From Bacteriovoracaceae bacterium (lineage in GTDB: Bacteria > Bdellovibrionota > Bacteriovoracia > Bacteriovoracales > Bacteriovoracaceae): a stretch of DNA of 64,000 nt. Position numbers and translations under genes: made by a program. Below the pieces are notes generated by a model. That model had not been told where the DNA came from. It saw only the letters and a list, made by a program, of their open reading frames with translations, and did not search any database. The stretch spans positions 1,268,172-1,332,171 of the forward strand of contig JANJTC010000005.1 in assembly GCA_024711325.1 (NCBI GenBank), in the 5' to 3' direction. Numbering within the stretch: position 1 is the stretch's first letter; each line of letters begins with the position of its first letter. Below are positions 8,294 to 17,297 of the stretch, in pieces.

Positions 8294-10690
8294 ATGGCCG
8301 AAAAAATCAAAGTCATTCTTGGACAACTAGGTTCCCCAAAGAGCACTAAAGTCTCGGATGTTCGTGAATATTTAAAGGAATTTCTAGGAGATCCTCGAGT
8401 TGTGGATGCTCATCCTTTGTACTGGAAAATCATACTTAACTTGTTTATTCTGCCTTTTAGGCCTAAACGATCGGCCGAGGCCTATTCCAGGATTTATGAA
8501 GAAGCGGGTTTTCCCTTAATTACTAATACCGTTAAAGTGGCCGATGCTATCAGGCCAAATCTGGATCCGAATCTGGAGCTTGATCATGCCTTCATTTTGA
8601 CCAGGCCCCGCGCCAGTGATGTCTTTAATGAATGGGAAAAAGAAGATCCTTTCACTCGGGCCCAGAAAGTTTTGATCCTGCCTCAGTTCCCTCAATACTC
8701 GGAGAGCACGGTCGCTTCAGTCATAGATACTTTGAATGGAGAATTCAAAAGACGCGTGAACATACCAACATTTACCATTGTGAATTCATATCACCGTTCA
8801 AAAGCATTCATTGATCATTCCGTTCGAAAAATTCTGGAATCGTTGAAGGCCCATCCTGATATGGATGAACTCGTCATTTCCTTTCATGGAATTCCACTTC
8901 GGCGTGTGCTTGATAAAAAAGATATCTATCTTCTCCACTGTCTTGAGACCTATGAACTCATTAAGGAAAGACTCCATTCTACCATCCCGATTTCCATGAC
9001 TTTCCAGTCTCGTTTTGGAACTGAAGTTTGGTTGGGGCCTTATACAGATGCTACAGTCTTAAAAAAAATCGAGAGTGGTGTAAAAAAAATCGGAGTTTAT
9101 TGTCCGAGCTTCGTTGTTGATTGTCTGGAAACCACAGATGAAATTGGCCATGAACTTGGCAACGAGGTTAAAGAGGCCGGCGGTCATTTAGTTCATATTC
9201 CTTGTCTCAATGCTGATCCTGAATGGATTGCTGATTATGCTCACTTTATCAATGTTTATGCCAATGGATCTGAAAGTGAAAAGCATGAACTTTTTTATAA
9301 GACCAATGTTAAGGAAAGGTATCAAGAAGTGATTAAAGAACAAGAAAAACTGGCCCCTTCAAAACTACCCGAAGACTCTAAGAAAATTTTAAAGCTGATG
9401 TTTCTTACAATGTTTCTGGATCTGGTAGGGTTTTCAATCATCTTCCCTATGTTTCCCGCCATGGCCAAGTACTATTTGGAAGTGGATCAGGATAATTTTT
9501 TCTTAAGCGGAATGATGAACCTTATCTCAAATATTCAAACCATCTCGCTTAGTGCTGATGGTACACCTCAAATGACGACCATCGTGCTTTTTGGTGGATT
9601 ATTGGGCGCCCTGTATTCATTGATTCAGTTTCTGGCCGCACCGGTTTGGGGGGCCATCTCTGATCGTGTGGGACGTCGTCCTGTGCTCCTCTTTTCGGTC
9701 TTTGGTTTATTTGTAAGTTATGTGATTTGGTTTTTTTCCGGTTCATTCACCTTACTTATTATCGCTCGTTTAGTAGGTGGCCTCATGTCCGGTAATCTCT
9801 CGATTGCTTCGGCGGTCGTAAGTGATGTCACGGATGAGAAGAATCGCTCCAAGGGAATGGCGGCCATAGGGATCGCATTTGCTCTGGGGTTTGTTTTTGG
9901 CCCTGCTCTGGGTGGGATATTATCAATGTATAATCCCCTGATTAATAATCCTGGGCTTGGCGATTTTGGTGTTAATCCATTCTCAATTCCCGCCCTTCTG
10001 GCCGCATGCTTAAGTTTATTTAACTTCGTTACTATCTGGCGCTCATTTCCAGAGACGTTACGGCCTGGTATCAAATCTCATATTCAACGAAGTATTAATC
10101 CTGTCAAATTACTTAAGCCTTTGCCGGCCCCGGGAATTAATCTTACAAACATGTCTTACTTTCTTTTCATTACGGCATTTTCTGGAATGGAGTTCACCCT
10201 GACCTTCCTGGCCGTGGAACGTATGGGGTATACCTCGATGGATAACGCTTATATGTTTATCTTCATCGGATTTGTCATTGGTATGGTTCAAGGTGGTTAT
10301 GTTCGTCGCAAGGCCCATCAAGTGGGGGAAATTAAAATGAGTTTTCAGGGACTCATCAGTATTATTCCAGGCCTTGTCATTCTGGCCTTTGCTCATTCAG
10401 GCTGGATGCTTTATCTGGGGCTATTCTTCTTATCATTAGGATCGGCAATGATCATTCCTTGCCTGACTTCCCTCATTTCTTTCTATTCTCCTAAACATAT
10501 GCAGGGACAAAGTTTGGGGATCTTCCGCTCACTTGGGGCCTTAGGCAGGGTGATTGGACCTATTTACGCCTCGCTCGTGTACTGGAAATTTGGCTCAATG
10601 AATGCTTATTTAATTGGAGCGGCCTTAGTCTTCTTGCCTGCAATTTTGGTCAAAAAGTTACCGCCTCCGCCACAGATAGAAGAACTTTAA
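8294..10690 (+). CDS. hemH: Ferrochelatase fused to a major facilitator superfamily transporter
   Basis: This 798-residue fusion has residues 1 to about 330 as ferrochelatase: start LGQLGSPKS, EFLGDPRVVD, metal-binding His at about 198 in ISFHGIPLR, TFQSRFG with WLGPYTD, and the catalytic Glu at about 279 in CPSFVVDCLETTDEIG. All key residues for inserting iron into protoporphyrin are present. After a charged linker, residues about 365-798 form a 12-helix MFS transporter with the loop motif DRVGRRPVLL, similar to TetA-type drug/proton antiporters. I chose ATG 8294 because ferrochelatase homology starts there; earlier in-frame starts (8126, 8255) overlap or crowd queF. The fusion suggests coupling of haem or porphyrin synthesis to transport, which is inference. 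Its stop shares TTAA with the convergent M14 gene. Confidence 0.88.
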   Translation: MAEKIKVILGQLGSPKSTKVSDVREYLKEFLGDPRVVDAHPLYWKIILNLFILPFRPKRSAEAYSRIYEEAGFPLITNTVKVADAIRPNLDPNLELDHAFILTRPRASDVFNEWEKEDPFTRAQKVLILPQFPQYSESTVASVIDTLNGEFKRRVNIPTFTIVNSYHRSKAFIDHSVRKILESLKAHPDMDELVISFHGIPLRRVLDKKDIYLLHCLETYELIKERLHSTIPISMTFQSRFGTEVWLGPYTDATVLKKIESGVKKIGVYCPSFVVDCLETTDEIGHELGNEVKEAGGHLVHIPCLNADPEWIADYAHFINVYANGSESEKHELFYKTNVKERYQEVIKEQEKLAPSKLPEDSKKILKLMFLTMFLDLVGFSIIFPMFPAMAKYYLEVDQDNFFLSGMMNLISNIQTISLSADGTPQMTTIVLFGGLLGALYSLIQFLAAPVWGAISDRVGRRPVLLFSVFGLFVSYVIWFFSGSFTLLIIARLVGGLMSGNLSIASAVVSDVTDEKNRSKGMAAIGIAFALGFVFGPALGGILSMYNPLINNPGLGDFGVNPFSIPALLAACLSLFNFVTIWRSFPETLRPGIKSHIQRSINPVKLLKPLPAPGINLTNMSYFLFITAFSGMEFTLTFLAVERMGYTSMDNAYMFIFIGFVIGMVQGGYVRRKAHQVGEIKMSFQGLISIIPGLVILAFAHSGWMLYLGLFFLSLGSAMIIPCLTSLISFYSPKHMQGQSLGIFRSLGALGRVIGPIYASLVYWKFGSMNAYLIGAALVFLPAILVKKLPPPPQIEEL

Positions 10691-11625
10691 TCGATGGTAG
10701 GTTTCATCGGATGCTCAATAGCATAGATAACGGCATCTTTAAAAAGAAGCCAGAACTTATCAGTTTCGAGTGGGTTAGAGTTTGGTAATTCCAGGGTGTA
10801 AGTTGGAATGTGTTTTTCTTTTCCGGACCAATTTCCCAAGCTCCCGGGAAAAATAGGGTAGTTAGAAACTTTATAACCATCAGACTTTTTGGACATTTGC
10901 TCCAGAAGTTCTTTGGCAGATTTGCCTGCTTCCGCTCGAAGAGAGGGGCCATCATAATCAAGCATGGTGAGCGGAGCATGGACAGAAATGACCTTGTTAG
11001 GTTTATAACGCAAAATCAGATTCATTTGAAAAATCGTTTCTTGTTCTGAAGCTGCATAAGGGCCTGGAAATTTTCTCTTATCAGCGCGATAGCTGATCTT
11101 CCAGCGTTTATGGGCCTCTGCCCTCCAGTCTGCTGTAGGAAAATTGCGGTTTACATCCACGCCTGCAGCATTCGTTCTGGTAGGTCTTGGTATAAAAAAT
11201 GAATCCGGACTTACAACAGGGGCAACCACCACCATCTTATCGTTAAAGGTATGGTTCGATTTAAGTTCTCGCATCAAATCCCAGCAAAATTTTACGGGAG
11301 TAATTTCATCTCCATGGACTCCACAGAGAATTAAAGTCGTGTTGGCCGCACCCTTTGATTTTTCTTCTCCAAAAGTGGTCCAGATAAGAGGAGTGCCTTT
11401 ATTTGTTTTACGAACGTTAATCCAGTCAAAGTATTCACAGTGAGCTTCGCCCCACTTATAGGCCTTGAACTTTTCATCGAGCTGCTCACAGAACTTTTTA
11501 ACGACAGGATTTAACGGATAAGTAAGCGGCGTCTTCGGAGCTTCCTCGATAGAGGTCGTCTCGACAGTTTGGGCATAGGCAAACGCAGTCACAAACAGCA
11601 TAATAGGTAGAGTTTTAAAAAGCAT
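10687..11625 (-). CDS. Secreted M14-family zinc carboxypeptidase (MpaA/Csd4-like)
   Basis: A signal peptide (MLFKTLPIMLFVTAFAYAQ) precedes an M14 peptidase domain. Zinc ligands are His104 and Glu107 in GVHGDEITP and His216 in VISVHAPL. Arg160 in DVNRNFPTADW is the substrate-carboxylate binder, GPYAASEQET is the family loop, and Glu279 in YTLELPNSN is the catalytic base. This arrangement is typical of the MpaA and Csd4 groups, which cleave peptidoglycan stem peptides. The signal peptide points to action in the periplasm on murein. The gene is divergent from the RimK-like ligase and convergent with the hemH fusion, sharing four bases. The exact bond cleaved is not determined. Confidence 0.87.
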   Translation of the reverse strand: MLFKTLPIMLFVTAFAYAQTVETTSIEEAPKTPLTYPLNPVVKKFCEQLDEKFKAYKWGEAHCEYFDWINVRKTNKGTPLIWTTFGEEKSKGAANTTLILCGVHGDEITPVKFCWDLMRELKSNHTFNDKMVVVAPVVSPDSFFIPRPTRTNAAGVDVNRNFPTADWRAEAHKRWKISYRADKRKFPGPYAASEQETIFQMNLILRYKPNKVISVHAPLTMLDYDGPSLRAEAGKSAKELLEQMSKKSDGYKVSNYPIFPGSLGNWSGKEKHIPTYTLELPNSNPLETDKFWLLFKDAVIYAIEHPMKPTID

Positions 11626-11661
11626 GCATCCATTTTAGTTAAAGTTTACGGAACTGTCTTT

Positions 11662-12462
11662 ATGAATAAAATCTGTGTCTTTGCAAAAAATAAAAATACT
11701 TATTTCATAAATAGGTTGATTGAAGAGGTCGGCCAATCCGTTTCGCTGTTCGATCCCTGGACAGACCTGGATTTACCGGCCGCCGATAAATATCTGGCCC
11801 GCACTACCGGAGTTTATAAGAGTGACCTTGATCTATTGATCTTGGGATCCATGCCGGAGAATCAAGTTGTTAATCCGGTTTCGGTCTTAAAACGTTTCCG
11901 CTCTAAAAGTTCTCAATGGGCCTGGTTTGAAGAACACGATCTGCCGGCACTTCCCTGGCTGGGGTTAAAAGGTATTGATCCCATTACTGCTGAAAAGTTT
12001 TCCGTGCTTTACCCAGAAATGGTAGTGAAACCAAATTTTGGTCAAGGTGGATGGGGAATTGAAGTTTTAACCAGAGATACTCTGCCAGGATGGCTGAAGA
12101 AAAAGAAGAAGATGCAAGATGAGGATTATCTCATTCAACCACTGATAAAAGATGCCACTGAATACCGCTATTTTTTTATTAAAGATGAAACGCCCTTAGT
12201 GCTAAGAAGAAAGGCCCGTTCGGGAATTGCTGCTAATTTCAAGCGAGAAGGTGAAGCTGAACTTGTGACTTTTCCAGATGAATTTGATTCTGAGGTAAAA
12301 CGGCTTATTACTTTGTCGGGTGCTCAATATGGAGCGATAGATTTATTTATCCAACATGACCGTTTGTTTATTTTGGAACTAAATGCAGTCCCCGGAATTG
12401 AGCAGCTTGAGAATATTTCAAGGCAGAACATCATTAGAAAGTTGCTTCAGCACTTGTTTTGA
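11662..12462 (+). CDS. ATP-grasp ligase, RimK / alpha-L-glutamate ligase family
   Basis: This 266-residue ATP-grasp protein has the RimK layout: an N-terminal Rossmann-like region (KICVFAKNKNTYF), the ATP-binding strand MVVKPNFGQGGWGIEVL, a LIQPLIKDATEYRYFFI hinge, RRKARSGIAANFKREGE, and the metal/ATP site AIDLFIQHDRLFILELNAVPGI. RimK-type ligases add glutamate or other amino acids to a protein, cofactor or peptide carboxylate. The start is ATG 11662, preceded by a 36-base gap from the divergent M14 gene, so the pair could share a regulatory region. The substrate is unknown; a peptide or murein-related substrate is only suggested by the neighbour. Confidence 0.82.
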   Translation: MNKICVFAKNKNTYFINRLIEEVGQSVSLFDPWTDLDLPAADKYLARTTGVYKSDLDLLILGSMPENQVVNPVSVLKRFRSKSSQWAWFEEHDLPALPWLGLKGIDPITAEKFSVLYPEMVVKPNFGQGGWGIEVLTRDTLPGWLKKKKKMQDEDYLIQPLIKDATEYRYFFIKDETPLVLRRKARSGIAANFKREGEAELVTFPDEFDSEVKRLITLSGAQYGAIDLFIQHDRLFILELNAVPGIEQLENISRQNIIRKLLQHLF

Positions 12463-12496
12463 ATTCAACGACTTATGTGATTAATAAAAATCCTTT

Positions 12497-12524
12497 TAAA
12501 GTTGACCAGTTTAATACCCGATAA
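12497..12524 (+). promoter_or_regulatory. Possible FliA (sigma-28) promoter directly before a secreted-protein start
   Basis: TAAAGTTG (12497-12504) and CCCGATAA (12517-12524) resemble the FliA -35 and -10 boxes TAAAGTTT and GCCGATAA, with a 12-base rather than 11-base spacer. The -10 box ends only seven bases before ATG 12532, so a transcript from it would be leaderless or almost so. Tentative. Confidence 0.35.
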
Positions 12525-12531
12525 TGTGGCG

Positions 12532-14130
12532 ATGTTAATCCGCCCACTCATCCTTCTAATGGTAATGCTTCTCAGTTCCTTTAGCGTACTAGGGCAGAGC
12601 TGTAAGTTTAACTATGCTGCCGATGTCAAAAAATGTCCTGATTCAGGCACCACCTTACTCGATGATACATACCCGGTTTCAACCTTTGTGATCTCCCTGT
12701 CGCCTCATTACGCTAATCCAAAATCTCAAAGTGTGCCCGGGGAATTTATTATCAAGGTGCTGGAGAGTTATAAGTTTTCTGAATCTTCTCCTAACATCGT
12801 TGTTCCCTCTAACCCTGAAGATTTTCAGCAACTAAAAAAAGAGTTGGAAGGTAAGATAGCCTCATCTAAAGGCAAAATACCTGCATCAATCTTAAAAAAA
12901 GTGATCCCCGCTGAAAGTCAGTCCTACACCTGGCAGCAGGATTATTTTGAATCATTCATAAATCCCGCCAGTGGTCGTCCGGTTGTTAGAAAGATTGGAA
13001 GTTATGATCGAGGTGGCGAAGATGCTGCTAAAAAACTCGTCAATAGCATATCCAGTTGTGAGATTACCGAAGGTGAAGTCCTGAAAACTGATCATCAATT
13101 ACTGGTTCCGGAAGGAAAATCTTTTCAGAGTGGAGAAATGGGCGGAAATATAGAAGGGCTCCCAGGTGGATTTTGCCTGATTGGAGATAATCAGAGTTCA
13201 CAATTTGCCTCTCAGTTTTGTGGTAAGGATGAGAACATCGTCCAGATGGATGTTAGTTGGCTTTCTGTAGGACATGTGGATGAAGTTTTTAAGGTCATTC
13301 CCACCAATCTCCCTGGTGTCCCCAAAGAATGCAACTTTTCGCTTATGTTTGCCAGTCCTAAAAAGGCGATGGAATTATTATCAGAACCGCGCTCAGCTAA
13401 TCATCCACTTTTTTCAGGTAGCTTTTTAAAGGCGGATGCTTCCACTGCTGATCTAAAAGAATTCAGACTATCCCGGAGCTTAAGAGGTGTAGGCAATCAG
13501 TTTTGCCACATTCTGGATAACTTTGCAGCTCCCTCCCGAGGGGGTAAGAGTAAAGGAGACGCTAAAGGGAAAAATGGAGCTTCACAGGCGTTCTATTTCA
13601 TTAAGGCCCAATTTCTCTCTGATGCACACGCCGATGAGGGAGAGTTAAAGACCTGTGAGATTGAAAGTATTACCAATGCTGAATTTTTAAAGGCCATGAA
13701 AGAACCAGAGTTTTTAGATTACAATGAATTGGTTCAGAAAAGTATTGATGAGTCTAAAAAGAAAATTACCCAGAAGATTCTTTCGCGCCTACCTCAGTGT
13801 GGAAAACATTTAAGCCTAATTGATGTGCCAGATTTGTTCTATGGAACGCCTGCGGTAGATGAAAATGGGCAGAAGCAATTAGCAAGGCCTGGTGATGGTG
13901 GTTCTTTCATGCCAAACCCCACCAATTCTGTTGTTGCCAATGGTAATATCATTTTCTCCGATCCTCAGAACCCATTATTCAGGGACTATCTGACTAAAAA
14001 GTTAAAACAAAAAAAAGTGCAGGCCTCTTTCATAGATACCTGGGATTATGCTCATCTTGGCAATGGGAATTTACACTGTTCGTCCCATAGCCTTCCTTAT
14101 TGCTCACCTGTTAAGAAGGCCGCTAAATGA
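12532..14130 (+). CDS. Secreted protein of unknown function, cysteine-containing
   Basis: The 532-residue product begins with a signal peptide (MLIRPLILLMVMLLSSFSVLG) and has a mature start at about QSCKFNYAADVKKC. No catalytic motif or known domain was recognised. The mature part has scattered cysteines that could form disulfides, a lysine/serine-rich stretch at about 340-355 and no further membrane segment. It therefore looks like a soluble periplasmic or exported protein. An in-frame TTG at 12502 would lengthen it by ten residues, but the ATG gives the better signal peptide. Its stop overlaps the next start in ATGA, so the two genes are translationally coupled. Confidence 0.7.
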   Translation: MLIRPLILLMVMLLSSFSVLGQSCKFNYAADVKKCPDSGTTLLDDTYPVSTFVISLSPHYANPKSQSVPGEFIIKVLESYKFSESSPNIVVPSNPEDFQQLKKELEGKIASSKGKIPASILKKVIPAESQSYTWQQDYFESFINPASGRPVVRKIGSYDRGGEDAAKKLVNSISSCEITEGEVLKTDHQLLVPEGKSFQSGEMGGNIEGLPGGFCLIGDNQSSQFASQFCGKDENIVQMDVSWLSVGHVDEVFKVIPTNLPGVPKECNFSLMFASPKKAMELLSEPRSANHPLFSGSFLKADASTADLKEFRLSRSLRGVGNQFCHILDNFAAPSRGGKSKGDAKGKNGASQAFYFIKAQFLSDAHADEGELKTCEIESITNAEFLKAMKEPEFLDYNELVQKSIDESKKKITQKILSRLPQCGKHLSLIDVPDLFYGTPAVDENGQKQLARPGDGGSFMPNPTNSVVANGNIIFSDPQNPLFRDYLTKKLKQKKVQASFIDTWDYAHLGNGNLHCSSHSLPYCSPVKKAAK

Positions 14131-14567
14131 AAAGTATGAATACGCTGATACCATTAATTTCTTTGATATTTTCTTTAACGGCAAATGCTCAGGGGCTAGG
14201 ACCGGATTTTTCATGTCAGGCAAGGGATAAAGATGCGGAAGTTTTTGAAGTCGTCATCAATAACATTGATTTTTCCAAAGAAATTACTTTAAAGAAAGGG
14301 AAGAAGGTTTGTAATTTTAAGATTAGCTACGGTTCCTATTCTGAACGCTCGCTTGCTCCCCAGATGACATTTAATTTTGAAAATGTTGAGTCTTGTTTTA
14401 TCTCAAAGAAAATGAAACCCATGAAAAAGGGTTTTTTGAAAGTTTCACTCCATAAAGATTTTAACGAAGCGCATGTGCTGATTTTAATCGGCCAACCGCC
14501 AATAAAGTGTATGGTAGAGAGTTTTAATAAGAAAAAACTCCGAGATCGCATTCAAAAGGCTTTCTAA
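14127..14567 (+). CDS. Small secreted protein of unknown function
   Basis: The 146-residue protein has a signal peptide (MKSMNTLIPLISLIFSLTANA, cleavage before QGLGPDFSC) and a mature part with four cysteines spaced so that two disulfides are possible. I recognise no family. It starts inside the stop of the preceding secreted-protein gene (ATGA), which indicates a two-gene operon and perhaps a joint function outside the cytoplasm. It ends in CTAA, whose bases also form the stop of the convergent gene. Confidence 0.7.
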   Translation: MKSMNTLIPLISLIFSLTANAQGLGPDFSCQARDKDAEVFEVVINNIDFSKEITLKKGKKVCNFKISYGSYSERSLAPQMTFNFENVESCFISKKMKPMKKGFLKVSLHKDFNEAHVLILIGQPPIKCMVESFNKKKLRDRIQKAF

Positions 14568-14998
14568 GCTTCTTTTAGTTTCAGGCAATTCACCAAAGTA
14601 TTCAGAACAAAATGATTTTCATAATAAACTTCCTGAACGATGCGGAAAGTTGTGCGGTCTGAAATCTTACCCGTTTTCAAAACGGCCTGTGCCTTAACGA
14701 TAGCATTTAATCTGTTATCCTTCAGATCATACAACTGGGCCGTGTATTCATAAGTCAAAAGGCCCTTGCGATATCTAAGACGATATTCTTCATCTTCCTT
14801 GCCATCAACAATAATGACAATCTCCTGCTCATTCTCGATGGCCTCTTTTTTAAGAACTTCAATGGTGCACTCTCGTTTAGTGATGTTATTGACACCTTCA
14901 AGCCGGTCGCCAACCTTCAGGTCCTTCACGTTCAGGATACTTGATCCAAATGCTGCGAATGAGAAAAGAGTAAAGCTCAGTAATAATAGGTGTTTCAT
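14564..14998 (-). CDS. Small secreted protein of unknown function
   Basis: The 144-residue product has a signal peptide (MKHLLLLSFTLFSFAAFG, cleavage near SS), then a mostly beta-rich mature domain with KVGDRLEGVNN near its start and two cysteines (one in KRECTIEV, one in VNCLKLKEA) that could pair. AAGGA lies a suitable distance before the ATG. It is convergent with the preceding operon, with the stop codons sharing four bases. No family was recognised, so only export is inferred. Confidence 0.7.
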   Translation of the reverse strand: MKHLLLLSFTLFSFAAFGSSILNVKDLKVGDRLEGVNNITKRECTIEVLKKEAIENEQEIVIIVDGKEDEEYRLRYRKGLLTYEYTAQLYDLKDNRLNAIVKAQAVLKTGKISDRTTFRIVQEVYYENHFVLNTLVNCLKLKEA

Positions 14999-15160
14999 GC
15001 AGATCCTTAAGCTGAAGAGATGTCAAACTGTCTCATCTTAAGACTTAAGAAAACAGTCTTCGTGAAAGATCTTCCTGGGGTGTTAAAAGTTTATGCGGCC
15101 TTCTTTTTCAGTCAATTAACCCCCTGATTTTGAACTGCCAAGTTTTAAAGGCATATTTTC

Positions 15161-15187
15161 TAAAGTTTGAGCGTCAGTTTCCGATAA
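15161..15187 (+). promoter_or_regulatory. FliA (sigma-28) type promoter of the PilZ-GAF-AAA regulator
   Basis: TAAAGTTT at 15161-15168 is a perfect match to the FliA -35 box. After an 11-base spacer, TCCGATAA (15180-15187) matches the -10 box GCCGATAA at seven of eight positions. Start of transcription would be near 15194, giving a short leader with GGGAG before the ATG at 15218. The rest of 14999-15217 shows nothing else I can identify. Confidence 0.75.
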
Positions 15188-15217
15188 GCCTTTGGATAGA
15201 TATAAAAGGGAGCCTCC

Positions 15218-17206
15218 ATGCTAACCAGTTTTTCAGAATTTAAATACTACCAATCCTTTCGGGTGCCAGTTGAATCCCGCGATGATGTGCAGTTCCTGGT
15301 TGAGTTTGAGAATGAACAGGGCCGCTATGAATTCGTGGATAAAGTAAAACTCATGGATGTCAGTATGACAGGTCTGGGCTTTACCACTAGTTTTCCTCTC
15401 CCCGTAGGATCAACTCTTCGTTGTTCCATACAATTTAAACGATTGAGATTTGATTTCGGCGCCAATATTGTGCGCGCTTTCCATGACATGACTTCCAGTT
15501 CGGATGCGGCCATGAATTATGGAGCAGAATTAGATGCGGAAGATTATGGCAACATGAAGCGTTTTATTGAACAGTATATTCAAAGCCTTCCGCCAGAACG
15601 TCTGAAAGATAGTCTGATCCAGCTAGCTCTCACGCAGCATTATGCCTCTGAAAAAGAGGGTTTTGAGATGTTTTCACTGCTCCTGTCTCTATTTAAAGAT
15701 ATTACCCAGTTCGGAAATAAAGAAAAATTTGTAGAAAGTATGTTGGAAGAAATTGTTCGGATCTTAAACGGACAACGTGCATCCATTTTTCTGATTAATA
15801 CAGAAACCAATGAACTTGAGGCAGTGGCCGCTTTGGGGATTGAAAAAGAATTACTAAAATTTGATTACCGAAAGGGGATTGCCGGCTCGGTTTTTACGAC
15901 CGGAGTTTCCCTGAATATTGATGCCACAACAGACAAAGTTCGCTTCTCGGAAGAAATGGATAAAATGACAGGCTTTGATACTCGCTCTATTATCTGTAGT
16001 CCAATTTCCAACCGTGAAGATAAAATCATCGGAGTCATTGAAGTCCTGAATAAAAGAAATGAAGATCGATTTACTGTGGAAGATGAAAAGACCATGAAGG
16101 TTCTGGCCTTGATTCTTTCATCAGTTTTCCATCACTACAGTCCTATGTCAGAAAAATCCCTCATCCGTAGATTCTCGACTCCATATGATCGCGAATATGC
16201 CTGGATTGGAAGATCTCCTCAGACATCAGAAATCCGTAAGGCCATTGTACGCTTGAAAGATATTGATTCCCCTCTGCTGGTTATGGGAGAGCCGGGAACC
16301 GGAAAAAAACTTTTTGCCCGAATTGTCCATAATGAAGGCAAAAGAGGACTGGCCCCTTACTTTGTGATTTCATGCAAAGGCGTGGATGAGCAGACTTTGG
16401 TTCAGGAGATCTTTGGCTCGGATGGAATTAAAAGTAAACTGGAAGAATCAATCGGTGGAACGGTAGTCTTTGATGAAGTCACCTTTATGCCAATTCATCT
16501 TCAGATGAAGCTCATACAGGTTTTGAATGCCCGCCGCATTCCTGGATCACATATTTCACTCGATGTTAGAGCGATCTTCACCACCAGTAAAAACGTGAAA
16601 CAGATGATTGAAGAAGAAGGATCTTTTAATCCGGAACTTTATCACTACATGTGTTCTTCAGAAGTTAATATCGAGCCTCTGCGAAAACGTCCTATGGATA
16701 TTGAAGACCTCTTGAGTTCATGTTTGAGAAGGGAATGCCGTAAACAGGGACTGCTACTTAAGGATTTCTCGGATATCGTGAAAGACCAGTTGATTAATTA
16801 TGCCTGGCCCGGAAACGTCACAGAGCTTGAAAAGGCAGTAGAGAAGGCAGTATTGTACAATCCTAAGGCCCATATCATTACTGACCTGGGAAGCAAGTCT
16901 TCTCCAATTATCGATGTTTCCAAAACGGCCAATTGCCTTTTGGAGAATATTCCTCATGCGGATGATCCTTCTATCCCTTTGAAGGACCGGGTGGCGCTGG
17001 TTGAAAGAGAAATGATCCTGGCCGAGATTAAACGTCATAAAGGCAATAAGTCCAAGGCCGCAACTACCATGGGGATTTCCCGTGAGGCCCTTCGTAAGAA
17101 GATGCTGATGTCAGATGAAATCGTTGAGAGTTTAAAAAGCACAGGGAAAGCTCCTGCAAGCACCGAAGTTACCGAGTCTTCAGAATCAGAAAAATCAGCT
17201 GCCTAA
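15218..17206 (+). CDS. PilZ-GAF-AAA+-Fis HTH regulator, degenerate NtrC-type
   Basis: The 662-residue protein has an N-terminal PilZ-like domain (about 10-120; RVPVESRDDVQF, then DVSMTGLGF), a GAF domain (about 165-305), an AAA+ domain of the sigma-54 activator family (about 328-560) and a Fis-type helix-turn-helix (about 590-630; KGNKSKAATTMGISREALRKK). Walker A (GEPGTGKK, 357-364) and Walker B (VVFDEV) are intact. The GAFTGA loop that contacts sigma-54 is absent: the segment between EIFG and ESIGG is only about ten residues and lacks it. Both arginines of the usual FREDLYYRL segment are replaced (FNPELYHYM). It probably binds DNA and c-di-GMP or another ligand, but is unlikely to remodel sigma-54 polymerase. 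It lies behind a FliA-type promoter. Confidence 0.88.
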   Translation: MLTSFSEFKYYQSFRVPVESRDDVQFLVEFENEQGRYEFVDKVKLMDVSMTGLGFTTSFPLPVGSTLRCSIQFKRLRFDFGANIVRAFHDMTSSSDAAMNYGAELDAEDYGNMKRFIEQYIQSLPPERLKDSLIQLALTQHYASEKEGFEMFSLLLSLFKDITQFGNKEKFVESMLEEIVRILNGQRASIFLINTETNELEAVAALGIEKELLKFDYRKGIAGSVFTTGVSLNIDATTDKVRFSEEMDKMTGFDTRSIICSPISNREDKIIGVIEVLNKRNEDRFTVEDEKTMKVLALILSSVFHHYSPMSEKSLIRRFSTPYDREYAWIGRSPQTSEIRKAIVRLKDIDSPLLVMGEPGTGKKLFARIVHNEGKRGLAPYFVISCKGVDEQTLVQEIFGSDGIKSKLEESIGGTVVFDEVTFMPIHLQMKLIQVLNARRIPGSHISLDVRAIFTTSKNVKQMIEEEGSFNPELYHYMCSSEVNIEPLRKRPMDIEDLLSSCLRRECRKQGLLLKDFSDIVKDQLINYAWPGNVTELEKAVEKAVLYNPKAHIITDLGSKSSPIIDVSKTANCLLENIPHADDPSIPLKDRVALVEREMILAEIKRHKGNKSKAATTMGISREALRKKMLMSDEIVESLKSTGKAPASTEVTESSESEKSAA

Positions 17207-17211
17207 TATTT

Positions 17212-17243
17212 TTTTAAAGGGGATCGTAAGGTCCCCTTTATTT
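17212..17243 (+). terminator. Hairpin with flanking T-run after the PilZ-AAA gene
   Basis: AAAGGGGA (17216-17223) pairs with TCCCCTTT (17232-17239) around an eight-base loop, with T-rich sequence on both sides. It follows the regulator stop and precedes the cdaA operon, so it is a plausible, moderately strong terminator. Confidence 0.55.
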
Positions 17244-17297
17244 CACACAAATCCATCCGATAAGCTGTCATATCGATCATCGTTTTAAGAGGTTTCT

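Noticed and set aside
17237..17263. FliA promoter upstream of cdaA
   Set aside because: The -10 box TCCGATAA fits, but the -35 region matches only four of eight positions; recorded as a weak possibility in the cdaA entry.
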